Shown here: positions 8,676 through 16,717 of the stretch, in pieces
How positions within the stretch are numbered: the first letter of the stretch is position 1
Layout: each line of letters starts with the position of its first letter
Assembly: GCF_021502675.1 (NCBI RefSeq)
Contig: NZ_JAKFHA010000012.1
Coordinates: 207,739-240,914 of the forward strand
DNA: 33,176 nt
Source of the DNA: Yinghuangia soli
GTDB taxonomy: Bacteria; Actinomycetota; Actinomycetes; Streptomycetales; Streptomycetaceae
Reading direction: 5' to 3'
The notes under the pieces: model-generated
What the model was told of the DNA's origin: nothing
What the model saw: the letters and a program-made list of their open reading frames with translations, nothing else
Databases searched by the model: none
Translations under genes and position numbers: made by a program

Positions 8676-9155
8676 GTGAGCGCAAATGTGACGTATATAA
8701 AGGGCGACGCGACGGCCCCGCAGGGCAAGGGCGTCAAGATCATCGCCCATGTGTCCAACGACCTCGGCGGATGGGGCAAGGGCTTCGTCCTCGCCCTCTC
8801 CAGGCGCTGGAAGGAACCCGAAGCCGAATACCGGCAGTGGCACCGCGGCCGCGCCGGCAACGACTTCAGGCTCGGTGCCGTCCAGTTCGTCCAGGTGGAC
8901 ACCTACCTCTGGGTGGCCAACATGATCGGACAGCACGGGCTCAAGGCCGGGAGCCACGGGCCGCCGGTCCGCTACGAGGCGATCGGCGAAGCGCTGCGGA
9001 CCGTGGGGGACAAGGCGCTCGAACTCAAAGCCTCGGTGCATATGCCGCGTATCGGCTGCGGACTCGCCGGAGGGCGATGGGAGTTGATCGAGCCGCTGGT
9101 CACCGCCGGACTCACCGGTCGCGGCGTTCCGGTGACCGTCTACGACCACGACTGA
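8676..9155 (+). CDS. Macrodomain protein (ADP-ribosyl hydrolase, TARG1/DarG-like)
   Basis: A 159-residue stand-alone macrodomain. The N-terminal strand VTYIKGDAT leads to the ADP-ribose loop AHVSNDLGGWGKGF (about 24-37), and the second loop is MPRIGCGLAGGRW (123-135). These two loops resemble the TARG1/DarG/Poa1p group more than the MacroD group. Lys35 in GWGKG sits where DarG-type enzymes carry a catalytic Lys. Expected chemistry is hydrolysis of ADP-ribose from nucleic acid, protein carboxylates or ADP-ribose-1''-phosphate; the substrate cannot be decided here. The GTG at 8676 gives the complete fold; GTG 8688 would trim the first strand. No DarT-like toxin is adjacent. No strong ribosome site is visible, so the start is moderately certain. 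Confidence 0.87.
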   Translation: MSANVTYIKGDATAPQGKGVKIIAHVSNDLGGWGKGFVLALSRRWKEPEAEYRQWHRGRAGNDFRLGAVQFVQVDTYLWVANMIGQHGLKAGSHGPPVRYEAIGEALRTVGDKALELKASVHMPRIGCGLAGGRWELIEPLVTAGLTGRGVPVTVYDHD

Positions 9156-9289
9156 ACGGATGGTCTGCCGCGGCCGCTCCCTTCCCCTATCGAACCGGCC
9201 TTATGCCTGCGTAGTCTTCCCGTGCCTGGCAGGATGGGCGGACCGGCGCCGGGGAGGGGAGTCCCCGGTATGTGGGGGGAGAGCAGCGC

Positions 9290-10444
9290 ATGCGCATCGT
9301 GATGATCGTCGGATATCCCGGAGTCCCCTGGGAGACCGACTGGGTGAAGGCCGCAGGCCATGCGGGCGAGGTCGTACGCCTGTCCAACACCGAGGAGTTG
9401 ACCTGGCCGCAGGTCGACGGCGCGCCCTTCCTCGCGCAGGACCCGGACGACCCCCGGCACTACCAGATCAAGACCTTCACCTGGCGGCCGTCGCGCCTGC
9501 TCGGGCGCCTGTCGCACGTCCTCATGGCCCGCCGCTACCAGCAGGCCGTGAAGTACGTGGCCGGCAAGTACGGCCCGGTCGACGTCGTGCACGCGCACTT
9601 CTACTGGGCGCACTACCTCGTCGCCATGAAGCGCGACATGGGCATGCCCTACGTCGTCACCGAGCACCACACCTCGTGGCAGGGCCACTGGACCGAGCCG
9701 CCGCCCAGCCCGCTGGGCATCAAGCGGGCCCGCGAGCTGTACGCGGACGCATCGACCGTGGTCACCGTCTGCAAGTCGCTCTCCGACAAGATCGCCGCGT
9801 ACGGAATGACCGGCAACTTCGAGGTGCTGCACAACCCGGTCGACGCGTCCGGCTTCGCGATGCCCGACGCATCCCCCCGCGCCGAGCGCGACACCGTCGA
9901 GTTCGTCTCCGTGGCGCGCCTCGCCCCCGCCAAGGGCTTCGACGTCCTCCTCGACGCCTTCGCCGCCGCCTCGCGCGAGGACGCCCGGCTCCGGCTGACC
10001 ATCGTCGGCGACGGCCGCGAGCGCGCCAAGCTGGAGGAGCAGGCCGCCCGGCTGCGGATCGCCGATGTGGTCACCTTCGCCGGCCGGCAGCCGCGTACCG
10101 AGATCGCCCGCCTGCTGCACGAATCGGACGCCTTCGTGCTGGCCTCGCGCGCCGAGAACCTGACCGTGGCGGTCCTCGAGGCCTGGTGCGCCGGCCTCCC
10201 CGTCGTGACCACCGACGTCGGCGGGCATGCCGAGGTCATGGAACCGCACCTCGGCCACCTGGTCCCCTCCGAGGACACCGCCGCGCTCGCCGAGGCACTG
10301 CGCGCGGTCGCCGCCGCGCCCGAGGCGTACGACCGGCAGCGCATCGCGGTCGAGGCCCGCAAGCGCTTCGCCCCCGAGGCGGTCGGCGCCGAGCTGGACC
10401 GGATCTACCGCACGGCCGTCGCGGGCGATCGGGCAAGATCGTAG
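9290..10444 (+). CDS. Glycosyltransferase family 4 protein
   Basis: A 384-residue GT-B glycosyltransferase. The N-terminal half starts MRIVMIVGYPG and contains VDVVHAHFYWAHYL (about 96-109) and TEHHTSW, typical of GT4 acceptor-side loops. The donor-side half contains FVSVARLAPAKGFDVLLDAF and the intact EX7E motif in RAENLTVAVLEAW. The ATG at 9290 has GGGGGGAGAG just upstream; a GTG 18 bp earlier would place the ribosome site inside the gene. It is cytoplasmic, with no membrane segments. It is followed 89 bp later by a methyltransferase on the same strand, possibly cotranscribed. Sugar and acceptor are unknown. Confidence 0.93.
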   Translation: MRIVMIVGYPGVPWETDWVKAAGHAGEVVRLSNTEELTWPQVDGAPFLAQDPDDPRHYQIKTFTWRPSRLLGRLSHVLMARRYQQAVKYVAGKYGPVDVVHAHFYWAHYLVAMKRDMGMPYVVTEHHTSWQGHWTEPPPSPLGIKRARELYADASTVVTVCKSLSDKIAAYGMTGNFEVLHNPVDASGFAMPDASPRAERDTVEFVSVARLAPAKGFDVLLDAFAAASREDARLRLTIVGDGRERAKLEEQAARLRIADVVTFAGRQPRTEIARLLHESDAFVLASRAENLTVAVLEAWCAGLPVVTTDVGGHAEVMEPHLGHLVPSEDTAALAEALRAVAAAPEAYDRQRIAVEARKRFAPEAVGAELDRIYRTAVAGDRARS

Positions 10445-10533
10445 GGTCGCGGGAGACCTGCCCGCGGCAGGACCCGCCCGCGGCCGCCCACGCCGGACGA
10501 CGCAACGGGCGCCGACGGAAGGCGGTCGTCCAG

Positions 10534-11133
10534 GTGGACGCCAAGGCATGGGACGAGCGGTACACCGGCACCGAACTGGTGTGGTCCGCGGAGCCGAACC
10601 GGTTCGTCGAGGCGGAGACCGGGGACCTCCCGGCCGGCCGCGCCCTCGACCTGGCCGCCGGCGAGGGCCGCAACGCCATCTGGCTGGCCAAGAACGGCTG
10701 GCAGGTCACCGCGGTCGACTTCTCCGCCGCGGCCCTGGCCAAGGGCAAGCTGCTCGCCGACGCGCAGGGCGCGGCGGTCGACTGGGTCACCGCCGACCTG
10801 CTCACCTGGCAGCCGGAATCCGCCGCGTACGACCTGGTGCTGATCGCCTACCTGCACCTGCCCGAGGACGAGATGACCGCGGTGCTGGCCAAGGCCGCCG
10901 CCGTCCTCGCCCCGGGCGGCACGTTCCTCCTCGTCGGGCACGACCTGCAGAACCTGACCGACGGGGTCGGCGGCCCGCAGGACGCCGCGATCCTGCACAC
11001 GCCCGAGAAGGTCGCCGAGCGGCTGACCGGGCTCCGCGTCGACCGCGCCGAGCGCGTCACCCGCCCCGTCACCGTCGAGGGCGAGCCGCGCGAGGCGATC
11101 GACACATTGGTGCGAGCCGTCCGGGAGGAGTGA
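10534..11133 (+). CDS. Class I SAM-dependent methyltransferase
   Basis: A 199-residue small-molecule-type methyltransferase. The SAM-binding motif I is ALDLAAGEGRNAIWLA, followed by the acidic end of strand 2 in VTAVDFS and motif II/III in VTADLL and YDLVLIAYLHLP. The N-terminus WDERYTGTELVWSAEPNRFV matches a group often annotated as TehB-like or generic methyltransferases. The GTG at 10534 is the only good start before the conserved WDERY segment; a GGAAGG lies about 13 nt upstream, slightly far. The substrate is unknown. It may be cotranscribed with the GT4 gene upstream and would then be a candidate sugar or lipid O-methyltransferase, but tellurite detoxification or thiopurine-type roles are equally compatible. 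Confidence 0.88.
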   Translation: MDAKAWDERYTGTELVWSAEPNRFVEAETGDLPAGRALDLAAGEGRNAIWLAKNGWQVTAVDFSAAALAKGKLLADAQGAAVDWVTADLLTWQPESAAYDLVLIAYLHLPEDEMTAVLAKAAAVLAPGGTFLLVGHDLQNLTDGVGGPQDAAILHTPEKVAERLTGLRVDRAERVTRPVTVEGEPREAIDTLVRAVREE

Positions 11134-11176
11134 GCCTCAGGGCGGGCTCGCAGGGGGAATCCATTGGGGGGACGAG

Positions 11177-11596
11177 ATGGAAGGGAACGAACCGAACAGG
11201 CACCAGGATCCGGCGATGCAGCGGGGGCTGTATCCGCCGGATCCCACGGAGCCGCAGCCGCGCAGCCGCCTCGGGGAGAGCGTGCTCTACGTCGCGCTTT
11301 ATCTCGCGGCCGGATTCGCGCTCACGATGGCGTGGGTCGTGCAGTGGGGGAAGCTCGACGGCTGCATGGACGCCGAGTGCGAGGACTACTGGTGGGCCGC
11401 GGAGAGTAAGGACGACCTCGCCGCCTGGATCTACTTCGCCGGGCTGGTACCGCTGAGCGCGCTGATCGCCGCGACGTGGCGCCGGAACGGCTCGAAGCCC
11501 ATCCTGCGTTGGGTGACCGCCGCGGTCGCCTGCGCGGCGATCGGCGTCATGATGTCGATCGCGGTGTGGCACCCGGAAGCCCCGAACGACCGATGA
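11177..11596 (+). CDS. Small three-helix membrane protein, unknown function
   Basis: 139 residues with a polar Pro-rich N-terminus (about 1-32) and three hydrophobic segments: 36-54 (VLYVALYLAAGFALTMAWV), 83-98 and 110-126. Between the first and second helices is an acidic, cysteine-containing loop with CMDAEC, which would face outside if the N-terminus is cytoplasmic; the two cysteines could form a disulfide. A strong GGGGGGACGAG precedes the ATG at 11177. I do not recognise a family. It follows the methyltransferase by 43 bp and ends before a strong hairpin at 11630, so it may be the last gene of that transcript. Confidence 0.75.
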   Translation: MEGNEPNRHQDPAMQRGLYPPDPTEPQPRSRLGESVLYVALYLAAGFALTMAWVVQWGKLDGCMDAECEDYWWAAESKDDLAAWIYFAGLVPLSALIAATWRRNGSKPILRWVTAAVACAAIGVMMSIAVWHPEAPNDR

Positions 11597-11629
11597 ACAC
11601 CGAGGCTGCCCGCGGCTGATCGTTTCCTT

Positions 11630-11661
11630 GCCGGTTCGGCGCATACCTGTGCCGAACCGGC
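11630..11661. terminator. Strong intrinsic-type hairpin
   Basis: GCCGGTTCGGCGCA (11630-11643) pairs with TGTGCCGAACCGGC (11648-11661) across a TACC loop: 14 pairs with a single G-U. It lies 34 bp after the stop of the small membrane protein and before the lipoprotein gene. There is no U tail, as is usual in actinomycetes. Confidence 0.7.
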
Positions 11662-11704
11662 CTGGACTATTCCGGGGCCCGATCTCCGCTGCCAGCATGA
11701 CCGC

Positions 11705-12331
11705 ATGCCGAAGCCGAGATCGCAGCCGCCGACGCCGTACTCGATGCCGCGCCGCCGTCCGCGCCCGCGGACCGTCCTCGCCGCGGTCCTGCCGGGCCTG
11801 GTGCTGCTCGTCTCGGCATGCACCGGCTCCGACGCCGGGCCGCCCGACCAAGTGGCCCAGCGCCCCTCGAAGTTCACCCCCACCGCGCCCGTCACGGGGA
11901 TCGGCAACGACACCCTCGACTGCACCGCCGCCATTGAGACCATCACCGCGCTGCCGGACAACTACGCGAACCTGCTCGATGTCGTCGGAGTGATCGCCCC
12001 GGACACGCCCCTGACGCTGTCCCCGGAAGCCGCGCGAGATCAGGGCCGCACCTTCGTCAAGACCGGCCTGGTGGTACGCGCCGGCCGCGCCTTCGAACTC
12101 GGCGTGCCCAGCGACGCCGCGGAACGCCCCGCGATCCAGTGGGGCAGCCGACGGGAAGCCGCATCCGTCGTGACGGTCCCCGCCTGCCCGGCACGCGAGG
12201 ACGCCGGGACGTGGATGGCCTTCGTCGGCGGCTTCTACGTGGAACACCCCATGTGCGTCCCCCTCACGGTCCGCACCCCCGACGGGAAGCAGCAGACCCA
12301 CCACATCCCCATCGGAAAGCCGTGCCCCTGA
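11705..12331 (+). CDS. Putative lipoprotein, unknown function
   Basis: 208 residues. A basic N-region (about 1-22, many Arg) is followed by a hydrophobic core VLAAVLPGLVLLVSAC. The sequence VSAC forms a lipobox with Cys39 as the lipidation site. The mature part is about 170 residues, with four cysteines in pairs likely to form disulfides (for example around 53, 160 and 181), and ends GKPCP. No catalytic motif is recognised. The ATG at 11705 gives a long n-region; the ATG at 11744 (residue 14) would give a more typical lipoprotein signal and may be the true start. It is convergent with the PH-like gene 16 bp away. The lipoprotein call is well supported; function is unknown. Confidence 0.8.
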   Translation: MPKPRSQPPTPYSMPRRRPRPRTVLAAVLPGLVLLVSACTGSDAGPPDQVAQRPSKFTPTAPVTGIGNDTLDCTAAIETITALPDNYANLLDVVGVIAPDTPLTLSPEAARDQGRTFVKTGLVVRAGRAFELGVPSDAAERPAIQWGSRREAASVVTVPACPAREDAGTWMAFVGGFYVEHPMCVPLTVRTPDGKQQTHHIPIGKPCP

Positions 12332-12351
12332 CGGGGGACCCGAACCGTCAG
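12328..12351. terminator. Convergent terminator overlapping both stop codons
   Basis: CTGACGG (12328-12334) pairs with CCGTCAG (12345-12351) across a 10-nt loop. The left arm contains the TGA of the lipoprotein gene and the right arm contains the complement of the TGA of the opposing gene. One symmetrical element could therefore serve as stop and bidirectional hairpin. Confidence 0.5.
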
Positions 12352-13004
12352 GACAGCGGCCCCGTCGGGGGCGGTACGGCGAACCCCGGCGAGGCAGTCG
12401 GCGGTGGGGCCGCCGGCGCAGGTGCCGGCGCGGACGGCCGAGGCGGCACGGTCGGCGCCACAGGTGCCGCGGCGCTTGCGCGCAGGCTCGCGAGTTCGTC
12501 ACGCAGGACCTGAGGGCCCACGACCTCCAGCGGCGTGCCACGGGTCGCCAGGGGAGCGTTCAAGTCGAGCATCAGCGCCCGGAACATGCCCTCCTCGACG
12601 GGCACCAGGCACACCGACGACGTCCGCCCGCCCACCGCGGCCGCATCGACGAACGCGACGCCATTCCTCGAGTTCTGCCCGACCTGGAAGCGCACGCGCA
12701 CCGATGCGATCTCGTCCCAGCCGCAGTAGGTGCGAGTATTCCCCCGGACGACCGCCAAGCCGGCCTCGGAGAGCACCACGCTTCGCCGACTCCGGATGTA
12801 CGCGACGAGAGCGAAGGTCGCGGTGAGTGCGGCCCACACACCGGTCGCCAAGGCCATCAGGCCGACCGGCGGCGCAGGGTCGAGGGTGAAACTCAAGACG
12901 GCGAACACCACGGTCATGACACCGCAGACAAAGGCCGACCACCAGGTGGCGGCCTGCTGACCACCGTGCCACTCCACCCGGTCGGCGAACACCAGTCGGT
13001 TCAC
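12348..13004 (-). CDS. Membrane protein with PH-like domain, unknown function
   Basis: 218 residues. Two hydrophobic helices (about 22-42 and 48-69) are followed by RSRRSVVLSEAGLAVVRGNTRTYCGWDEI in two parts (72-100) and a beta-rich segment to about 150. This layout resembles actinobacterial two-helix plus bacterial-PH proteins, where W-x-E-I sits at the start of a conserved strand. The C-terminal 45 residues are Pro/Ala-rich and disordered. The GTG at 13004 is preceded by GGGGGA; an overlapping ATG is in another frame. Function is not known. The PH-like assignment rests on pattern only and is moderately sure. Confidence 0.72.
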   Translation of the reverse strand: MNRLVFADRVEWHGGQQAATWWSAFVCGVMTVVFAVLSFTLDPAPPVGLMALATGVWAALTATFALVAYIRSRRSVVLSEAGLAVVRGNTRTYCGWDEIASVRVRFQVGQNSRNGVAFVDAAAVGGRTSSVCLVPVEEGMFRALMLDLNAPLATRGTPLEVVGPQVLRDELASLRASAAAPVAPTVPPRPSAPAPAPAAPPPTASPGFAVPPPTGPLS

Positions 13005-13052
13005 GTTCCATCCCCCGTACTCGGCCGCGACCGGGCCGGTCAGCCGAGCCTA

Positions 13053-13080
13053 GCGGGGCTGTGCGGGGCTGTGCGGGGCC
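13053..13080. repeat. Short tandem repeat, 10-bp unit
   Basis: The unit gcggggctgt occurs at 13053-13062 and 13063-13072, with a partial third copy to 13080. It lies in the 107-bp gap between the PH-like gene start and the GT2 stop, downstream of the GT2 operon. It may be involved in termination or may be simple slippage. Confidence 0.6.
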
Positions 13081-13111
13081 GCCAAGAACCAGCCCGCACG
13101 CGGTGGGCGGG

Positions 13112-14203
13112 TCAGACCGGGCGGGCCTTGTTGCCGTGCCAGCGGACCCAGTCGCGGCCGCGCTGCATCGTGACCAACGACGTCACCGGCGCCAACTTGC
13201 CGCAGCGGGCGGCGCCCAGGGCCATGCGGGTGCGCAGGCCCGGGTACTCCGGCAGCTTGCGTACATCGGCCAACTCGTTTGCCAGCTCGTACAGTTCGTC
13301 GACGGTCAGACCGTCCGCGGTGGCATCTCCGGCGTCGAGCGCACGGATCGCCTTGCGGAGGACGCCGCGCGCCAGCTTGCGGTGCATCTGTCCGCGGACA
13401 TCCTCGCGGTACGGCAGGTCGCTGCCATCGTTGTCGAGGAAGGACTCGTAGCCGTCCTTGAGCTGCGCGAGCCGGGCCCGGGCGTCGAAGTTCGAGTGGT
13501 GCATGTTGCTTTCGTGCATGCGGTAGTACGCCTGGTCCGAGTCCGGCAGCCAGCCGACCGAGCCGCGGTGCGCCAGCCGCAGCCACATCTCCAGGTCCCC
13601 GGAGTGCGGCAGCTTCGGGTTGTAGCCGCCCGCGTCGTGGTGCGCCGACGTGCGGGCCACGACCTCGGGGGACAGGATCAGGTTGCGGCCGGCCTTGAAC
13701 ACACCGCGGATCCACCGGTCGCCGTCCCACACGCGCGTACGGGTCCCGGCGCGGGCCACCGGCAGCGGGCGGCCGCTGATGAACCGGACCGGATTGCCGT
13801 ACACGAACGTCACGTTCGGGTCGGCCTGCATCACCCCGGTGGCGCGCGCGAGCGCCCCCGGCGGCAGCAGGTCGTCGGCGGACAGCAGGACGCAGTAGTC
13901 GCCGTCCGCCCACTCCAGCAGGCCCTCGTTGTACGTGGCGATGTGGCCCTTGTTCTGCTTGTGCCGCTCGTACGTGACGCGCGGATCGCGGGCCAGGTCG
14001 GCGCCCACCTCGGGAGTGTTGTCGCTCGACGCGTCGTCGAGGATCAGCACCCGGACCTCGACGCCCTCCTGATCGAGCAGGCTCCCGACGTTGGTGGGCA
14101 GATAGCGGGCGTAGTTGTACGACGGCACGACGATGCTGACGCTCGGCAGCGGTGCTCCGGGGTTCTGCGCGTTCATGTCCTGCCCACCCTGCGTCTCGTG
14201 CAT
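13112..14203 (-). CDS. Glycosyltransferase family 2 protein
   Basis: A 363-residue GT-A fold glycosyltransferase. The N-terminal VSIVVPSYNYARYL and LILDDASSDNT are the nucleotide-binding signature of family 2. LLSADDLLPP holds the metal-binding D-x-D equivalent, and SGDLEMWLRLA the catalytic-base region (ED/QxW-like). After about residue 260 there is a helical tail. The ATG at 14203 follows GAGGCAGGAC and starts 8 bp after the GNAT stop. A second ATG at 14176 has its own GCAGGAC and would give 354 residues; both are usable. It is last in a leftward deacetylase-GNAT-GT2 operon. It probably adds one sugar to a lipid-linked surface glycan; donor unknown. Confidence 0.93.
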   Translation of the reverse strand: MHETQGGQDMNAQNPGAPLPSVSIVVPSYNYARYLPTNVGSLLDQEGVEVRVLILDDASSDNTPEVGADLARDPRVTYERHKQNKGHIATYNEGLLEWADGDYCVLLSADDLLPPGALARATGVMQADPNVTFVYGNPVRFISGRPLPVARAGTRTRVWDGDRWIRGVFKAGRNLILSPEVVARTSAHHDAGGYNPKLPHSGDLEMWLRLAHRGSVGWLPDSDQAYYRMHESNMHHSNFDARARLAQLKDGYESFLDNDGSDLPYREDVRGQMHRKLARGVLRKAIRALDAGDATADGLTVDELYELANELADVRKLPEYPGLRTRMALGAARCGKLAPVTSLVTMQRGRDWVRWHGNKARPV

Positions 14204-14211
14204 GTCCTGCC

Positions 14212-15324
14212 TCACCTTTCCGGAACCGGCTCGTGCCGGTGGTGCGCCGCCCGCCGGGTCTGCGCCGCCTTCGCGGCCACCCGGCCCTCCAACAGCACGC
14301 GGGACAGCCCGCGGCCGGCCAGCCAGGTCGTGTCGTGCCGGTCGACCGCACCGAAGCGGTACTTGTACTCCTCGGCACCGCGCAGGAAGTCGAACACCGC
14401 GGCGCCTTCGGCCTTCACCGCGGCCACCGTCTCGGCGACCAGCACGGTGCCCAGACTCAGCCGGGCGTACGACGGGTCCCAGCCGGTCTGGTAATACGAG
14501 AACGTCTCGCCCCACAAGAAGCCGTACAGCACGCCGACCGGGCCGTCCGGGCCGTCCGCGACCAGCGCGCACGGCCCCCGCCCGGGGCCGGACCGGTCCA
14601 TGAGGGCCAGGTGGAACGCCTTGCGCGACGCGTCGAAGGTGGTGGCCCGGCCGATCGCAGCCTGGCGCAGCGCGTGCAGGTCGAGCAGCCGGTCGAAGAG
14701 CTTCTCGTCCACCCCGGTCGGTCCGACGAACCGGAACTCCACGCCCTCGGCGGCCAGTCGGCGCCCGTAGTGCCGCAGGTCCTTGCGGAACCGCGCCGAG
14801 CCGATGCGCTCCGGATCGGCCGGCATCGTCGGGCAGGCGGTCCGCTCGACGAGCCGCGCGCCGGGCGGCACGAAGGCCGCGCCGGTCTCGGCGTCCAGGT
14901 TCGGCAGCCACAGGGTGTGCCGCCGGGCAGCCGCGGCGAACCACGCGCGCACGTCGTCCGCGCGCTGCGGGGAGACCGCGAAACCGCAGTGGTCGGCCGC
15001 CCCCGCGCCGCTGCCCAGCACCGTCAGGCAGCGCGCGCCCGCGGGCAGCCGCGGGTGCAGCGCCTGCCGGGCGTCGAGCAGCGGGACGATCGCCTCGGGA
15101 CCGCCGTCCGCGCCGCGCCACACGGCGACGACCGGCCGCCCGCCGGCCGCCTCGGTGCCCAGCGTTTCGGTCCAGGACAGCACCCAGTCGGGGGTCGCGA
15201 AGTACGAGGCGCCAGTGGCCGCCGCGAGGTCGCGCCAGGCCGGGGCGAGGGCGGCGAGTTCGTCCGGGTCGCGGACGAGGACCGGCAGCGCGGACGCCGC
15301 CTCCACGCGTACGTCGGCGTTCAT
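14212..15324 (-). CDS. GNAT acyltransferase, CelD/FemAB-like
   Basis: A 370-residue protein with two tandem GNAT-like halves, of the CelD/BcsL and FemAB-related type found in exopolysaccharide loci. The N-terminal half has LVRDPDELAALAPAWRDLA and ATPDWVLSWTETLG. The second half has FRKDLRHYGRRLAAEG (a conserved basic helix) and VLYGFLWGETFSYYQTGWDPSYA followed by LSLGTVL, the conserved acyl-CoA fold part of the family. It ends with a basic tail. The ATG at 15324 overlaps the deacetylase stop as ATGA, indicating coupling. There is no signal peptide, so it acts in the cytoplasm. It probably acylates an amino sugar in nucleotide- or lipid-linked form; whether it uses acyl-CoA or aminoacyl-tRNA cannot be told. 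Confidence 0.88.
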   Translation of the reverse strand: MNADVRVEAASALPVLVRDPDELAALAPAWRDLAAATGASYFATPDWVLSWTETLGTEAAGGRPVVAVWRGADGGPEAIVPLLDARQALHPRLPAGARCLTVLGSGAGAADHCGFAVSPQRADDVRAWFAAAARRHTLWLPNLDAETGAAFVPPGARLVERTACPTMPADPERIGSARFRKDLRHYGRRLAAEGVEFRFVGPTGVDEKLFDRLLDLHALRQAAIGRATTFDASRKAFHLALMDRSGPGRGPCALVADGPDGPVGVLYGFLWGETFSYYQTGWDPSYARLSLGTVLVAETVAAVKAEGAAVFDFLRGAEEYKYRFGAVDRHDTTWLAGRGLSRVLLEGRVAAKAAQTRRAAHHRHEPVPER

Positions 15325-16193
15325 CCGCGCCCCCGAAGCCCGTGCACCGCGGGGTGCAGGCCGGACAGTATGGTCTCGAACCGGTCGGGCGGCGTGGTCG
15401 ACGCGATCCGCAGCCGCGAGATGCGCAGCGGGTGGTCGGGCAGCCGCGGCCCGAGGCGGTGGTCGAACAGGAAGCCGGTGCGGTAGCCCAGGTCCTGCAG
15501 CACGCGCTCGGCGCGCACGTCCCAGTTGCCGTTCGGATAGGCGAAGGACGTGGGCTCGCGGCCCAGGATCCCGGCGAGCTGCCCGTGCGCCGCGGTGATC
15601 TCCTCGCGCACGTCCGCATCCGTGCACCGGTCGAGCAGCGGGTGGGTCAGCGAGTGGTTCTCGACCCGGATGCCGTCCGCGTCCAGGCGGCGCACCTCGT
15701 CGGCGGTCAGCTGCGCCTGCCGGACCGGTTCGCGGCCCTCCCGCAGCCGGTCCAGTTCGGCCAGCCGCTCGGCCTGCGGCACGGTCTTGAGGTGCCGCAG
15801 CCACTGCGCGGTGGTGCGCCCGGAGTCCGCCCCGGCGCCCGCCGCGACGAGGGTGGCGACCTCGTGCCACCAGAAAGGCGTGTCGGTGTCCAGCAGCGAC
15901 GGGGTCACGAACGCCACCGCGGGTATGCCGCGTTCGCGCAGCAGCGGAAGGCCGCGCTCGTAGACGCTGCGCTCGCCGTCGTCGAAGGTCAGGAGCACGG
16001 CGCGCCCGGGCAGCGGGCGGCGGTGCTCGACGGCGTCCTCGACGTCGGCCAGCGAGACCGGCCGGGAGATCCGCATCAGGCGGTCCAACTGGCGGGCGAA
16101 CCCCGCCTCGTCGTCGACCCCGTGGTACCCCAGCACCGCCAAGCGTGTGGCCGCGCGCCCGCCGAACCACCACTGGGCCGGCGACCGGCGCAT
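15321..16193 (-). CDS. NodB-type polysaccharide deacetylase (cytoplasmic)
   Basis: A 290-residue carbohydrate esterase family 4 protein. Motif 1 is TFDDG (69-73) with the catalytic Asp and metal Asp. Motif 2 is HSLTH (His180 and His184), and motif 3 is FAYPNG (217-222). These residues are the zinc site and catalytic base of NodB-type N-deacetylases. No signal peptide or membrane helix is visible, so the enzyme should act on a cytoplasmic or lipid-linked substrate. The ATG at 16193 follows GGGGAC. A TTG at 16337 would add 48 basic residues without a good ribosome site and is rejected. It is first in the leftward operon, coupled to the GNAT gene by ATGA. Confidence 0.92.
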   Translation of the reverse strand: MRRSPAQWWFGGRAATRLAVLGYHGVDDEAGFARQLDRLMRISRPVSLADVEDAVEHRRPLPGRAVLLTFDDGERSVYERGLPLLRERGIPAVAFVTPSLLDTDTPFWWHEVATLVAAGAGADSGRTTAQWLRHLKTVPQAERLAELDRLREGREPVRQAQLTADEVRRLDADGIRVENHSLTHPLLDRCTDADVREEITAAHGQLAGILGREPTSFAYPNGNWDVRAERVLQDLGYRTGFLFDHRLGPRLPDHPLRISRLRIASTTPPDRFETILSGLHPAVHGLRGRG

Positions 16194-16367
16194 GACTTTG
16201 TCCCCGCCGGTGCGCAGATTCGCGCGCAGGCTCGATCGCAACTTCGCTCCCCACCGTCCACGACGTGCGGCGGCATGCCGCGCACCGCGGCCGCCGTCGA
16301 TCACGGCAGCCGGCCTCCCCACCCCGCACCGTAACAAGGGTTTTCACCCACCGTCAGCCGGTTGCCG

Positions 16368-16402
16368 GATTGGCCGCCCGGCTGCCGAGCGCCGGGCCAA
16401 TC
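16368..16402. promoter_or_regulatory. Large inverted repeat in divergent promoter region
   Basis: GATTGGCC (16368-16375) is exactly complementary to GGCCAATC (16395-16402). Inside it CGGC (16379-16382) pairs with GCCG (16391-16394), leaving a 3-nt bulge and an 8-nt loop. Placed between two divergent operons, it could be an operator or an RNA hairpin in one leader. The function is inferred from position only. Confidence 0.45.
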
Positions 16403-16692
16403 GCGAATTCCTGGCGAAACCACCCGCATGGCGGCTTGCGTGGCCCTAGGCTGATGCGCGGGTGGGCTGTGTCCGGGTGGGGGAGCACAAGGACGCCGCC
16501 CAAGAGCACGCTCCGGCTCTGCTCACGCCGGGGCTGAGAGACGCTGGGGTCTCATGGTGGGGGCGGTATCAGCCATGCGCCGCGACAGAGTCGTCGGGCG
16601 CAGGGCAGTCAGGGAAACCAGCGCAGGGAGACGGCAAGACGCTGCCTGCGCGCTGTTGTCGCGGTCGAAACGGCCGACGAGGCAGCCGACGG

Positions 16693-16717
16693 AACGGCCT
16701 ACCGGGGTGGTAGGGCC
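16693..16717 (+). promoter_or_regulatory. Hairpin in the leader of the rightward polysaccharide operon
   Basis: GGCCTACC and GGTAGGGCC flank a GGGGT loop, about 50 bp before the TTG start of the GNAT gene. One C is unpaired. It could be an attenuator or RNA-stability element. No poly-U follows. Confidence 0.35.

Noticed and set aside
16194-16337. 48-residue N-terminal extension of the first deacetylase from a TTG
   Set aside because: The extension is Arg-rich with no ribosome site, while the ATG at 16193 has GGGGAC upstream and starts just before the catalytic fold.
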